A stretch of DNA of 39,752 nucleotides from an uncultured Clostridia bacterium (GTDB lineage Bacteria; Bacillota; Clostridia; Christensenellales; UBA1242), in the NCBI GenBank assembly GCA_949841045.1, contig CATKXS010000011.1, positions 1 to 39,752 on the forward strand, written 5' to 3'. Made by a program: the position numbers and the translations under genes. Shown piece by piece: positions 30,842-39,299 of the stretch. Position 1 is the first letter of the stretch, and each line of letters starts with the position of its first letter. The notes below the pieces were generated by a model, which saw nothing but the letters and a program-made list of their open reading frames with translations, did no database searches and was not told the DNA's origin.

Positions 30842-31336
30842 ATGAAATCTAATGAATGGGCTAAAACTTTATTGCATGTTTACAAATATCTTGATAGGGT
30901 TACTGAAGGTATAGATAAGATGGTTTCGCAAAATGCTTATAATTCTTTTTATACACGTGGGGACAAGCAGGGCGAAAACGGAATAATGGCGGTTGCAGAT
31001 AGAATTATTAATTTAAGTGCAAGAAAGGTGCGTCTTATAAACACAAAGGTTCTTTGTGATAAAGCTCTGCTTGCCATTGATAAACCAAGTGCAAGGCTTT
31101 TAATAGAGCGCTATATGGATAATGATGAAGCAGATATTATTGCTGAAAGGCACGGATTCAATGTTCGTACATATTTTCGTAAGCTTTTTCAAGCTGAGGT
31201 GAGCTTTTGTCAAGCTATGTCAAGAATGGGATTTAATGAAAACAAGTTAAGCGATTATTTGAATCAAGAGAAATGGATAATTGAAGTTTATGAAAAATTT
31301 AAAAATGAAAAAGAGGAGCTTAAAGAAGCTGTTTAG
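30842..31336 (+). CDS. Sigma-70 region-4-like/ArpU-like regulator
   Basis: 164 residues from the ATG after GGGAGGG; the track ORF begins 15 codons earlier inside the promoter. The N-terminal half is helical (WAKTLLHVYKYLDRVTEGIDKMV). The C-terminal half, LLIERYMDNDEADIIAERHGFNVRTYFRKLFQAEVSFCQAMSRMG, has the spacing of a sigma region-4 helix-turn-helix, as in ArpU/RinA-type late-gene regulators of phages. A large terminase lies downstream, which fits. Assignment is by pattern only. Confidence 0.55.
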   Translation: MKSNEWAKTLLHVYKYLDRVTEGIDKMVSQNAYNSFYTRGDKQGENGIMAVADRIINLSARKVRLINTKVLCDKALLAIDKPSARLLIERYMDNDEADIIAERHGFNVRTYFRKLFQAEVSFCQAMSRMGFNENKLSDYLNQEKWIIEVYEKFKNEKEELKEAV

Positions 31337-31337
31337 G

Positions 31338-32132
31338 CTAATTTAAGTCTCCTTCATCAAATTCAAAATAATCTTTATTTTTGGCTCTCTTAAATTTTGT
31401 TTTTGGGGAAGTTACCTTCTCTTTTGCGATTGTAGGTCTAATGAGAAGATATAGCACAATAAGGCAAGGAATTGATACGCCGACAATTATAAACCCCATT
31501 GCGACAGAAGTTAGTTCTTTTGCGCTTTGACTTTTAAAGAAAGGGTCTTTGATTATTTCAAAACGTTCATTATTTGTGGCAATTGTGGGAAGTTTATCAC
31601 AAAAGACTGAATATACAAAGCCATAATTTGATGCGTCATAACTATATTTACAGTAAATCCAAATGCTACTTTTATCGGGAATAGCTTCTTGCCCAAGTAT
31701 GGTGCCATAATATGTGACATTATCTGTTAGATAGGGAATAACACATTTTTTATTTTCTTCGTTTAGGCTTGGTGAAGAATATAGCCCCAGTCCTTCTGTT
31801 GCAAATACTCTAAAGTTTGCTTCAACAAAAGGTTGGGTTGGTGTTCCGTCCATAGCGGTTACTTCGGTCTTTTTGACATAGCCATAAACATCTTTGTATA
31901 CGCAATAATAGAAATTGTCATTAGCACTTTCTATAAGCCTAACGAAATAGCTGTTTGGAATTTCAAAAAGCCTTAGCGAGTTTTCGCTTCTTGGTGCAGA
32001 ATAAAGATAAATTCCACTTTGCTCAATTTTGGCATAGATTGAAGAGGAATCAGCGAAAGAAATATTTCCCATAGAAAATGAGAAAGGCATAAACAAAAAT
32101 AAAATGAATAGAGATAGGAATAATTTTTTCAT
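31338..32132 (-). CDS. Exported SH3-like protein with C-terminal membrane anchor
   Basis: 264 residues. Signal peptide (1-27) ends MGNISFA. Then come two SH3-like parts (LRLFEIPNSYFVRLIESANDNFYYCVYKDVYGYVKKTEV and LYSSPSLNEENKKCVIPYLTDNVTYYGTILG), one transmembrane helix (about 209-230) and a Lys/Arg tail ending in acidic residues. It is a type I membrane protein facing the envelope. Its stop is 1 bp from the converging sigma-like gene. The same GNISFA string ends the signal region of the GLUG protein at 33807. Confidence 0.75.
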   Translation of the reverse strand: MKKLFLSLFILFLFMPFSFSMGNISFADSSSIYAKIEQSGIYLYSAPRSENSLRLFEIPNSYFVRLIESANDNFYYCVYKDVYGYVKKTEVTAMDGTPTQPFVEANFRVFATEGLGLYSSPSLNEENKKCVIPYLTDNVTYYGTILGQEAIPDKSSIWIYCKYSYDASNYGFVYSVFCDKLPTIATNNERFEIIKDPFFKSQSAKELTSVAMGFIIVGVSIPCLIVLYLLIRPTIAKEKVTSPKTKFKRAKNKDYFEFDEGDLN

Positions 32133-32219
32133 GACTTTATTTTAAAATGTTTGATTACCTTTTCGCAAATCAATATTTGTCGAAGAGAGGCTAATATTAT
32201 ACAATTTAGGCAGGTGAGT

Positions 32220-33656
32220 ATGAATGAAAAATTAAAAGAATTGAAACGAAAGTTAAAACTTGTCAATGATGAAATAAAATTAAGGCAAAAAAATGATTAC
32301 CTTTCGAGATATAACACGGGCAAGTTTATACATAAAAAGCAAATTGAATTTCACAAATGTAAAAAGAAAAATAGGTGGGTGTTTGGTGGCAACCGCTCGG
32401 GAAAGACAGAATGTGGTGCGGTTGAAACGGTTTATCTTGCAAGAGGAATTCATCCATATAAAGATAATAAGCCAATATCATGTTGGGTGGTGAGTTTGTC
32501 AAGACAGGTTCAAAGAGATGTCGCTCAAGAGAAGATTCTTCACTATTTAAGACCTGATTGGATTGCAGATATTGTCATGTCAAGCGGAAGAGCGGATAGT
32601 GCTGAGAGCGGAATTATCGACTTTATTTTGGTGAGAAATGTGTTTGGGTCACTTTCAAAAATAGGGTTTAAAAGTTGTGACCAAGGTCGTGAAAAATTTC
32701 AAGGCTCTTCGCTTGATTTTGTTTGGTTTGACGAAGAACCGCCTTTTGATATTTATCAAGAATGCAGAATGAGAGTTTTAGATAGAAAGGGAGAAATCTT
32801 TGGTACTATGACACCGCTTAAAGGTTTGACATGGGTGTACAATGAGATTTATCTAAATACAAATCATGATGATAATGTTTGGCATATTTCAATTGAATGG
32901 GCAGATAATCCTTACCTTGACAAGGGAGAGATTGAAGCGATGACAAAGTCTTTGTCAGAGGAAGAACTCGAAAGTAGGCGATATGGCAAATTTATGCTGT
33001 GCGGGGGACTTGTTTATAATGAATTTGATGAGAGCGTTCATGTAATTGAACCCTTTGATGTGCCAAAAGATTGGTACGATAACATTTCAATTGACCCTGG
33101 TCTTAATAATCCACTTTCAGCGCATTGGTATGCTAAAGATTATGACGGAAACGTCTATGTTATCGCCGAACATTTTGATAAAGGAAAGGACGTTGCATAT
33201 CATGCAAGTCGAATTAAAGCTATTTCAGAAAGGCTTGGTTGGCATTACTATAATGGAAAAATTAGGGCGCTTATTGATAGTGCTGCAATGCAGAGAACAC
33301 TCGCCAGTATAAAAAGTGTAGTCGAGCTCTTTGCTGAGAATGATATTCTTGTCAATCCAAAAGTCAACAAGGACATGTATAGTGGTATTTCAAGAGTTAA
33401 GAGATATTTAAAGGACGGAGAAGGTAAACCTCATCTATTTATATTTAAAAATTGTATAAACATGATTGAAGAAATCAAAGGATACTGGTGGGGAAATGAG
33501 GACCTTCCTATTAAGAAAGATGACCACTGTTTGGATGAATTGAGATATTATCTTATGAGCATAAATCAAAATGAGCGGTTAAAAGAAGAAAAATCGGCTA
33601 TTCAAAGGGAAAAAGAGAGGCTTATTAAAAAACTTGACCGCTCTAGGCGAAAATAA
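32220..33656 (+). CDS. Phage terminase large subunit
   Basis: 478 residues from the ATG at 32220 (AGGTGAG site). It is the packaging motor ATPase plus nuclease. Walker A GGNRSGKTE is at 56-64, Walker B LDFVWFDEEPP near 172, and the coupling motif GTMTPLKGLTW follows. The RNase-H-like nuclease has Asp in SIDPGLNNPLSAHW (about 292), LIDSAAM (about 352) and DDHCLDELRYYL (about 435). It looks complete, yet no portal, capsid or small terminase is adjacent. The C-terminal 40 residues are charged coiled coil. Confidence 0.9.
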   Translation: MNEKLKELKRKLKLVNDEIKLRQKNDYLSRYNTGKFIHKKQIEFHKCKKKNRWVFGGNRSGKTECGAVETVYLARGIHPYKDNKPISCWVVSLSRQVQRDVAQEKILHYLRPDWIADIVMSSGRADSAESGIIDFILVRNVFGSLSKIGFKSCDQGREKFQGSSLDFVWFDEEPPFDIYQECRMRVLDRKGEIFGTMTPLKGLTWVYNEIYLNTNHDDNVWHISIEWADNPYLDKGEIEAMTKSLSEEELESRRYGKFMLCGGLVYNEFDESVHVIEPFDVPKDWYDNISIDPGLNNPLSAHWYAKDYDGNVYVIAEHFDKGKDVAYHASRIKAISERLGWHYYNGKIRALIDSAAMQRTLASIKSVVELFAENDILVNPKVNKDMYSGISRVKRYLKDGEGKPHLFIFKNCINMIEEIKGYWWGNEDLPIKKDDHCLDELRYYLMSINQNERLKEEKSAIQREKERLIKKLDRSRRK

Positions 33657-33806
33657 ATTGGCTATTAATTTAAAATGCCTTGCAATTTGTTTGGAAAAAA
33701 TCAAAATATATGATAAATTTAAATTAAGTATATTTATTATATAAATATTTCATACTATTTTAATAAAGTTTGATTTCTTTGCGGTTACAAAATAAGTGGT
33801 GAGAGA

Positions 33807-36104
33807 ATGAAAAGATTTTTGGTTTTGATTTTTTCTGTAATGATTTTTGCTTTTGGCGGGGTTTGCTTGTCTGTGGGCAATATTTCTTTTGCCCAAGAGG
33901 GTGACAAGGTCTTTAAAATTTCGTCAGCAGAAGAATTTTTGGAAGTTATGACAAATGAAGGTGTCTATGATGACACAAGTGTAAATATTATGCTCACCGA
34001 TAGCTTCGACCTTGCCGAAACAGATTTAACTCCTATCTTTGAGCTTAATGCAAAGTTTAGAGGAAAGTTTGATGGAAATGGTTATACAATTTCTAATATT
34101 AATTTCCCAATGTCTGGGCAGTATGTTGGACTTATCCCACAAGCTAGCGGTGCGGAAATTACAAATGTAAAAATAAGTGGAAATGTAACTTATGGATTTT
34201 CATCAAGTTATGTAGATGAACTTTATTTAGGTGTGCTTGTTGGATATGGCGAAAATGTTACTTTCTCAAAATGTGAATTTGATAACCTCGATGATGAAAA
34301 TCATGAGGATATTGAACTTAAAGTCTATTCAAACTTAAACTTTGGAATGCTTGCTGGGAGACTTAGAAATGACATTGCAGTAAATTCTTCTATTTCAGAT
34401 TGCGTAAATTATTTTAATGCCAATGTTATTTTAAATAAAGATGCCAACGTAAGAGTTGGGGGACTTGTTGGTTATGGCGAAAACCTTTCTATTTTAAATG
34501 TTTTAAATTTTGGAAATGTGACTTTAACAAACAACCTTTCAGATAGTCCTCTTGATAAAGTTTATATTGGTGGTATTGTTGGAGCGGTTAACGGCAGTAA
34601 AACAGCCATTCGTAACGCTTGCTTTGGCGGAAATATTACTGTTCCAAACGCTAGTTCCTCAAATATTATTTATGGTGGAATTTTAGGTGGAGCTATGACT
34701 AGTCTGCCAGCAAGAGCTAACACCAACTTCGTTTATTATTCTGATTTCAATTTGAAGCCAAGCGGAGATGATTTCCTTGTTTTAACTGATAAGGTTGCAA
34801 AGGTGTCAAGCATTAATCGTGAGTTTGTTTCAAACAAAGAAAACTTTGACCCTGCTAATTCATCGTTTGATTTTGAAAAAGTTTGGAGACAGGTGGCTTC
34901 AAGGTCAAGTCTGCATCTTCAAAATTTCCAATTGTTCGACTTTGCATTCAACTCTCTTCTAGATAACGCGCAAATGATTGATAATGCGACTTTCTCAACA
35001 CTTGACCAAAATGAATTAAATAGCCTACAAGTAAAATATAATCAAGAAATTCAAATCCATATTAGCCTTAAAGAAGAGTATTATGGTTATTATATTCTAT
35101 CGCGTGTGCTATTGAATGGAAATGAGCTTTCTTCTGAATTTAAGACAGAAGAGGTTAAAAATAGCGAAAATTTAGTTACTGGCTATGTGGTAACGCTTTT
35201 GGCTAACGCGCAAACAAGCGGTTCCTATTCTTTCTCGGTCACTCCAAAAGCTTATAACTGTGTGATTGCAGTGTCTGACAGAGCTAAGACTAACGGTGAA
35301 GGTGTTATTCGTTTCAATGATGGAGACCCTATTATTGATATGTCTTATCCTTTCTATAACAATAGTAGAGAGCAAAAGATTGTTGCCGAAGGTAAAAGCA
35401 TCTATAGCTTCGATTTTTGGGAGCTTTATTATAGAGACTCAAATGGCAACTTTACATCAAGAGCTACTTTTGAAAATTATCAAGACAGTGGCCTTAGAAT
35501 AAATTTTGGAACAGCACCTTTTGATAGAGAGTTTAAACTTGTTGCAAACTTTACAGACCAAGCGGCGATTGAAGTGTCTTTTGGAAGAATAAATGCAAGC
35601 GTCATTAAGTCAATCTCTTTTGGCGGGGTTGAATATGATGGTATGGCGATTAAGGTATCTCCAAATAGTTCACAATCTCTTGAGCTTGTTGTAAACAAAG
35701 ATTATGTTCTTGATGTTGATGTCTTTGTTGGAGATATTGGAGCTCTTTATGGTGGAAATCCAACTTCTTCACTAATTGTTCGAGACCCAGAAAGTACAGA
35801 CGATAATATTTATAAACTTAATGATGATGGCGATAAGGTTTATAGATTTTCAATCAATATGAGATATATAAAAAATATTGAAGATAACAGCCTAAGACTA
35901 TCTTTCTTGACTCACGAAGACAAAACGGGCGGCGCTAAAAGTTTGTTGTGGCTTTATATAACTCTTCCTATTGTTGTAGTAGTTATTGTAGGTGTGATTG
36001 TATTCATCGTCCTTAGAAGAAGAGGAGGCGGCACCTCTTACAGCAGAACTTCGGGTACGGCAAAGACTAAAACTAAAAAAGAAAATTATAAAGATTTATA
36101 CTAA
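33807..36104 (+). CDS. GLUG-repeat surface protein with C-terminal anchor
   Basis: 765 residues. Signal peptide ends VGNISFAQ. GLUG-type repeats follow (FRGKFDGNGYTISNINFP, then VGGLVGYGENLSILNVLNFGNV, VYIGGIVGAVNGSKTAIRNACFGGNI), as in many Bacillota adhesins. The middle part is beta-rich (residues 400-680). A transmembrane helix at about 712-734 is followed by a basic tail (RRRGGGTSYSRTSGTAKTKTKKENYKDLY). No LPXTG is present. It is a large secreted, membrane-tethered surface protein of unknown ligand. Bases 33657-33806 before it hold no gene. Confidence 0.85.
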   Translation: MKRFLVLIFSVMIFAFGGVCLSVGNISFAQEGDKVFKISSAEEFLEVMTNEGVYDDTSVNIMLTDSFDLAETDLTPIFELNAKFRGKFDGNGYTISNINFPMSGQYVGLIPQASGAEITNVKISGNVTYGFSSSYVDELYLGVLVGYGENVTFSKCEFDNLDDENHEDIELKVYSNLNFGMLAGRLRNDIAVNSSISDCVNYFNANVILNKDANVRVGGLVGYGENLSILNVLNFGNVTLTNNLSDSPLDKVYIGGIVGAVNGSKTAIRNACFGGNITVPNASSSNIIYGGILGGAMTSLPARANTNFVYYSDFNLKPSGDDFLVLTDKVAKVSSINREFVSNKENFDPANSSFDFEKVWRQVASRSSLHLQNFQLFDFAFNSLLDNAQMIDNATFSTLDQNELNSLQVKYNQEIQIHISLKEEYYGYYILSRVLLNGNELSSEFKTEEVKNSENLVTGYVVTLLANAQTSGSYSFSVTPKAYNCVIAVSDRAKTNGEGVIRFNDGDPIIDMSYPFYNNSREQKIVAEGKSIYSFDFWELYYRDSNGNFTSRATFENYQDSGLRINFGTAPFDREFKLVANFTDQAAIEVSFGRINASVIKSISFGGVEYDGMAIKVSPNSSQSLELVVNKDYVLDVDVFVGDIGALYGGNPTSSLIVRDPESTDDNIYKLNDDGDKVYRFSINMRYIKNIEDNSLRLSFLTHEDKTGGAKSLLWLYITLPIVVVVIVGVIVFIVLRRRGGGTSYSRTSGTAKTKTKKENYKDLY

Positions 36105-36174
36105 ATTTTTGTGTAAAAGCTTGAAAGTTTTGAATTTTTCAAGAAATGAATACAATAAAGAGTAAAAAAAATCG

Positions 36175-36235
36175 TTTAATAAGATTTATGTTTTCTTCAA
36201 GATAATTTAATAAGATTTATGTTTTCTTCAAGATA
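36175..36235. repeat. Tandem 30-bp direct repeat
   Basis: TTTAATAAGATTTATG... occurs twice in a row, identical over 30 bases with a 31-bp period, between the GLUG gene and its terminator. Confidence 0.9.
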
Positions 36236-36237
36236 TA

Positions 36238-36268
36238 AAAAAAGCTATAGTTTTCTATAGCTTTTTTT
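36238..36268 (+). terminator. Bidirectional terminator
   Basis: AAGCTATAG/CTATAGCTT with a TTTT loop, A run before and T run after. It separates the GLUG gene (+) from the lipoprotein gene (-). Confidence 0.88.
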
Positions 36269-36297
36269 TGGTAATACTTGAGCTGTTTTAGAGAGCT

Positions 36298-37308
36298 TTA
36301 AGCGATTCTGCTTGCGATTTCAGTATTTACAAGAGCGGTGTAGTTTGGATGATAATCATCTTTGCTTGCATTGTTTAATACTTTAAGAAGATTATCAAAA
36401 GACTCTTCAGTCATGACTGGGCTAGCGCACCAAGCGTCAATTGCAAGATACTGCTCTACAGCGATTTCGAGTTCGGTTTGTGTCATTCCATCGAATGAAG
36501 CTTTGAGAGCTTTTGCAGATTCAGAATATGGTTCTGTCTTGATAAACTGATAAGCTTTATAAACGGCTTTCAAGAATTTTTCAGCTTGCTCGTCATGTGA
36601 TTTTAAATAACTTGACTTTGCAACGAAACATGTATATGGAATATATCCAGATAAGTCGCCGACAGCTTTAAGAACGTGACCATTTCCAGCTTTTTCAAGG
36701 TTGGTTGCAGTTGGCTCGAAAAGAGTGCAGTATTCGTTGCCCGAAGTTATAAACTCACTGGCAATGTTTGCAAACGCAACGTCAGTACGAAGGTTTACTT
36801 CACCTTTAGACGCGTTTGTTCCAATTGTTAAGCCGTTACTCTCAATGACATATTGAAGTGTCATTGCAGGGAGCCCACCTTGTCTACCGCCGATTATTGT
36901 TTTGCCTTTAAGGTCATCAAGAGTAAAACTTGAATTTGCCTGTCTGCCAACAATGAATGAACCATCTTTTTGAGTAAGTTGACCGAATACCATTGGGCGG
37001 TCTTTTACTTCTTCGGCGTATACAACTTGCTCTGGGCCGCATAAAATTATGTCAGCACTGCCACTTATTAAAGTGGTCATTGAAGAGTCAGAGCCATTTG
37101 TACTTTCTAGAACTACGTTAAGCCCTTCATCTTTAAAGAAGCCTTTATTTAAAGCTACATATAATGGGGCATAGAATATGCTATGTGTAACTTCGTTAAG
37201 ACGTATCTTGTTTTCATCTTTTTTGCCACAGCCTACAAACATGAGCGATGAACATACCAAGATTGCTAGGCATAGTGCAAATAATGAAAATCTTTTGAAT
37301 TTTTGCAT
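36298..37308 (-). CDS. ABC-type substrate-binding lipoprotein (SsuA/THI5-like)
   Basis: 336 residues. Signal peptide with lipobox FVGC (Cys27). The NMT1/THI5/SsuA-like fold shows at THSIFYAPLYVALNKGFFKDEGLNVVLE, SADIILCGPEQVVYAEE, LKGKTIIGGRQGGLPAMTLQY and CTLFEPTATNLE. Relatives bind sulfonates, thiamine precursors or similar small molecules for import. It has an AAGGAGG site. No ABC permease or ATPase gene lies within the visible neighbourhood, so its transporter must be elsewhere. Confidence 0.88.
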   Translation of the reverse strand: MQKFKRFSLFALCLAILVCSSLMFVGCGKKDENKIRLNEVTHSIFYAPLYVALNKGFFKDEGLNVVLESTNGSDSSMTTLISGSADIILCGPEQVVYAEEVKDRPMVFGQLTQKDGSFIVGRQANSSFTLDDLKGKTIIGGRQGGLPAMTLQYVIESNGLTIGTNASKGEVNLRTDVAFANIASEFITSGNEYCTLFEPTATNLEKAGNGHVLKAVGDLSGYIPYTCFVAKSSYLKSHDEQAEKFLKAVYKAYQFIKTEPYSESAKALKASFDGMTQTELEIAVEQYLAIDAWCASPVMTEESFDNLLKVLNNASKDDYHPNYTALVNTEIASRIA

Positions 37309-37405
37309 TTTTCCTCCTTACATTAGTCAATTTATGTTTTTTGAGGGTTGTGTGTGAAAAAATATTGATGAATTTGATTAAATTTTAAACAAAATCCTTA
37401 ATGTT

Positions 37406-37435
37406 TTGACTTTTGACTGCTAAATAAGTTATAAT
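37406..37435 (+). promoter_or_regulatory. rsmD promoter, possibly giving a leaderless mRNA
   Basis: TTGACT, an 18-bp spacer and a perfect TATAAT that ends six bases before the ATG. No Shine-Dalgarno sequence is visible. Confidence 0.65.
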
Positions 37436-37441
37436 ATCCTC

Positions 37442-37972
37442 ATGAAAGTAACTTCTGGAATTTATAAAGGACGAAAACTTATAGATAATAAATTTGAGCA
37501 TATAAGACCGACGGCTGATATGGTAAAACAGGCTATGTTTAATAAGCTTAGCGAAATTGTTGTGGGAGGAAAGGTGCTTGACCTTTTTTGTGGCACGGGG
37601 GCTCTTGGAATTGAGGCAATAAGTCGTGGGGCGAGCAAGGTGGTTTTTGCCGATAAAGACAAAAGAAGTGTTGAGCTGACCAAAAACAACTTAAAAAATC
37701 TTAATATTTCAGCCAAAGTATTTTTTGCAGACTATCAAAGCGCTATTAAAGCACTTAAAGGCGAGAAGTTTGATTTAATCATTTTAGACCCTCCGTATAT
37801 GGCGGGATTATATGAAAACGCACTCAAAACTATTTTTGAGTGTGAACTTTTATCTGACGGCGGAGTAATAGTTTGCGAACATGAGCGAAATGTAAAAATT
37901 GATTTTAGTCCATTTATAGTTCAAGATGAAAAAAACTATGGTATTAAGACATTGACATATTTAAGTTATTAA
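37442..37972 (+). CDS. rsmD: 16S rRNA (guanine(966)-N(2))-methyltransferase RsmD
   Basis: 176 residues. It methylates G966 (E. coli numbering) of 16S rRNA during 30S assembly, using SAM. Motif I is VLDLFCGTGALGIEAISRGA (SAM pocket), the acidic motif is VVFADKDKRSVEL, and the catalytic DPPY is at 116-119. The opening SGIYKGRKL and RPTADMVKQAMFN are RsmD-specific. Short but complete. It ends at a bidirectional hairpin. Confidence 0.93.
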   Translation: MKVTSGIYKGRKLIDNKFEHIRPTADMVKQAMFNKLSEIVVGGKVLDLFCGTGALGIEAISRGASKVVFADKDKRSVELTKNNLKNLNISAKVFFADYQSAIKALKGEKFDLIILDPPYMAGLYENALKTIFECELLSDGGVIVCEHERNVKIDFSPFIVQDEKNYGIKTLTYLSY

Positions 37973-37989
37973 ATTAAAAATTGATAAAT

Positions 37990-38019
37990 AAAAAGGAAGA
38001 TAATCTCTTCCTTTTTTTA
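37990..38019 (+). terminator. Bidirectional terminator
   Basis: AAGGAAGA and TCTTCCTT pair around a short loop, with A and T runs on the two sides, between rsmD (+) and the GDPD gene (-). Confidence 0.83.
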
Positions 38020-38023
38020 TTTT

Positions 38024-38752
38024 TTAAATTATTGGCTCAAAGTCTTCAAAGATGACATTATCACAATATTTGACAACTTTAAGATATTCGCTTTCACTTC
38101 TTACTGTCCAGGCGAGAAGTGGAAGACCTTTAAACTTTCTTGTAAAGCGGTTTGGAAGTCTTTTTGCTTCATAACTAATAAAGTCAGGGTGGCTTACATT
38201 TTTGTTGAGAAGCATTCTTTTAAGAGCAAACTTTTTTACGAGAGAAAGTTTAACATCTCTAAAATAACTTGAAAGTTGACCTCTTGGAATTTCTGGTGCA
38301 TGCTTATAGAAGTATTCAAGCACATAAGGATTGAAAGACTGAACTGCAAACTCTCCATTATAATCTTGCAAAAGTTCTACCACGCCTTTTTCAAGGTCGC
38401 CGACTTTGCCTTCGTTTTTCACTTCTATAAGAAGAGGAACGCGTCCGTTGACAAACTCAAGCACTTCTTTAAAGGTAGGTATTTTTTCATCACTGCCTTT
38501 AAGAGAGAGATATTTAAGGTCTTCCTTGTTTAAGAATTTTAAATATCCGTCATTATCAGTAAGTCTAGAGAGTGTTGTATCGTGGAAAACCACAATAGTT
38601 CCGTCAGAAATGATTTGAACATCAAGTTCAATAGGGTGACCAGCTTCAATTGCTTTTGCAAAAGCTGTCATTGAATTTTCTGGAATTTTGTTGTCGTGTA
38701 AACCTCTATGTGCGATTGGCTGGAGAACGAGCCAAGAATTAAATAAATCCAT
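38024..38752 (-). CDS. Glycerophosphodiester phosphodiesterase
   Basis: 242 residues with a GAGGT site. It hydrolyses glycerophosphodiesters to glycerol-3-phosphate and an alcohol. The catalytic/metal motifs of the TIM-barrel GDPD family are present: IAHRGLHD (His15, Arg16), PENSMTAF, IELDVQ, VVFHD (second His), LIEVKNE and a late FEDFE. There is no signal peptide, so it is cytoplasmic. It resembles the UgpQ/YqiK group. No glycerol-3-phosphate transport genes are adjacent. Confidence 0.92.
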   Translation of the reverse strand: MDLFNSWLVLQPIAHRGLHDNKIPENSMTAFAKAIEAGHPIELDVQIISDGTIVVFHDTTLSRLTDNDGYLKFLNKEDLKYLSLKGSDEKIPTFKEVLEFVNGRVPLLIEVKNEGKVGDLEKGVVELLQDYNGEFAVQSFNPYVLEYFYKHAPEIPRGQLSSYFRDVKLSLVKKFALKRMLLNKNVSHPDFISYEAKRLPNRFTRKFKGLPLLAWTVRSESEYLKVVKYCDNVIFEDFEPII

Positions 38753-38917
38753 TGTAACCTCAGTTTGATAAAATATAAAATATATAATTGATTTTTCAAT
38801 AATTATTAAATATAGTATAACATAATATATGATAGAAAATCTACAAAATAGTAACTCTTTCTATAATTGTTTACGGATATTTACAATTAAGAATATTTTT
38901 TGTGTCAATAATTTTTG

Positions 38918-38945
38918 AATAGTTCCTATAAAAAGGAGCTATTTT
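38918..38945 (+). terminator. Terminator-like hairpin near the insertion-sequence end
   Basis: AATAGTTCCT/AGGAGCTATT (one G-T pair) with a 6-nt loop and a short T stretch. Bases 38753-38917 hold no gene that I can support. Confidence 0.55.
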
Positions 38946-38976
38946 AACGTATGAATAATTCCTATAAACGTTTCAT

Positions 38977-39102
38977 TTATATTGATTTTAGTTTAGTAAC
39001 AAAATTATTTACATTTCGTCTTACTTCTTTACTATAAACTGGATCAACTTTATCTTCTAGATAAAAAATAAAATTAATTATCTCTTCTGTATTTATCTTC
39101 AT
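38977..39102 (-). CDS. Possible 41-residue ORF
   Basis: MKINTEEIINFIFYLEDKVD and further to NFVTKLKSI; helical and charged. The ribosome binding site is poor (GCGTGAATTAA). It lies in the non-transposase part of the insertion sequence or just outside it. It could be chance. Confidence 0.3.
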   Translation of the reverse strand: MKINTEEIINFIFYLEDKVDPVYSKEVRRNVNNFVTKLKSI

Positions 39103-39171
39103 TTAATTCACGCTTCTTTTTTCTTTTAAATAATGATAATAACGAGTATTTCTATCTTGATAAGTTAGTAT

Positions 39172-39224
39172 AGCTCTTTAGAAGATTTCTATTCACTAGT
39201 GAATAAAAATCTTCTAGATGAGCT
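39172..39224. repeat. 53-nt interrupted palindrome
   Basis: The arms AGCTC, AGAAGATTT and TATTCAC pair with GTGAATA, AAATCTTCT and GAGCT around a TA centre, with small mismatches between the blocks. It lies 75 bp past the transposase stop and is followed on the plus strand by TTTTGG, so it may block read-through. The rest of 39103-39299 is AT-rich with no gene. Confidence 0.7.
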
Positions 39225-39299
39225 TTTGGTTTTGTAACAAGAAAGAAATAGTGTCGTAATTTGTTTTACGAAAATAAAATTATTATTTAAAAAAATATG

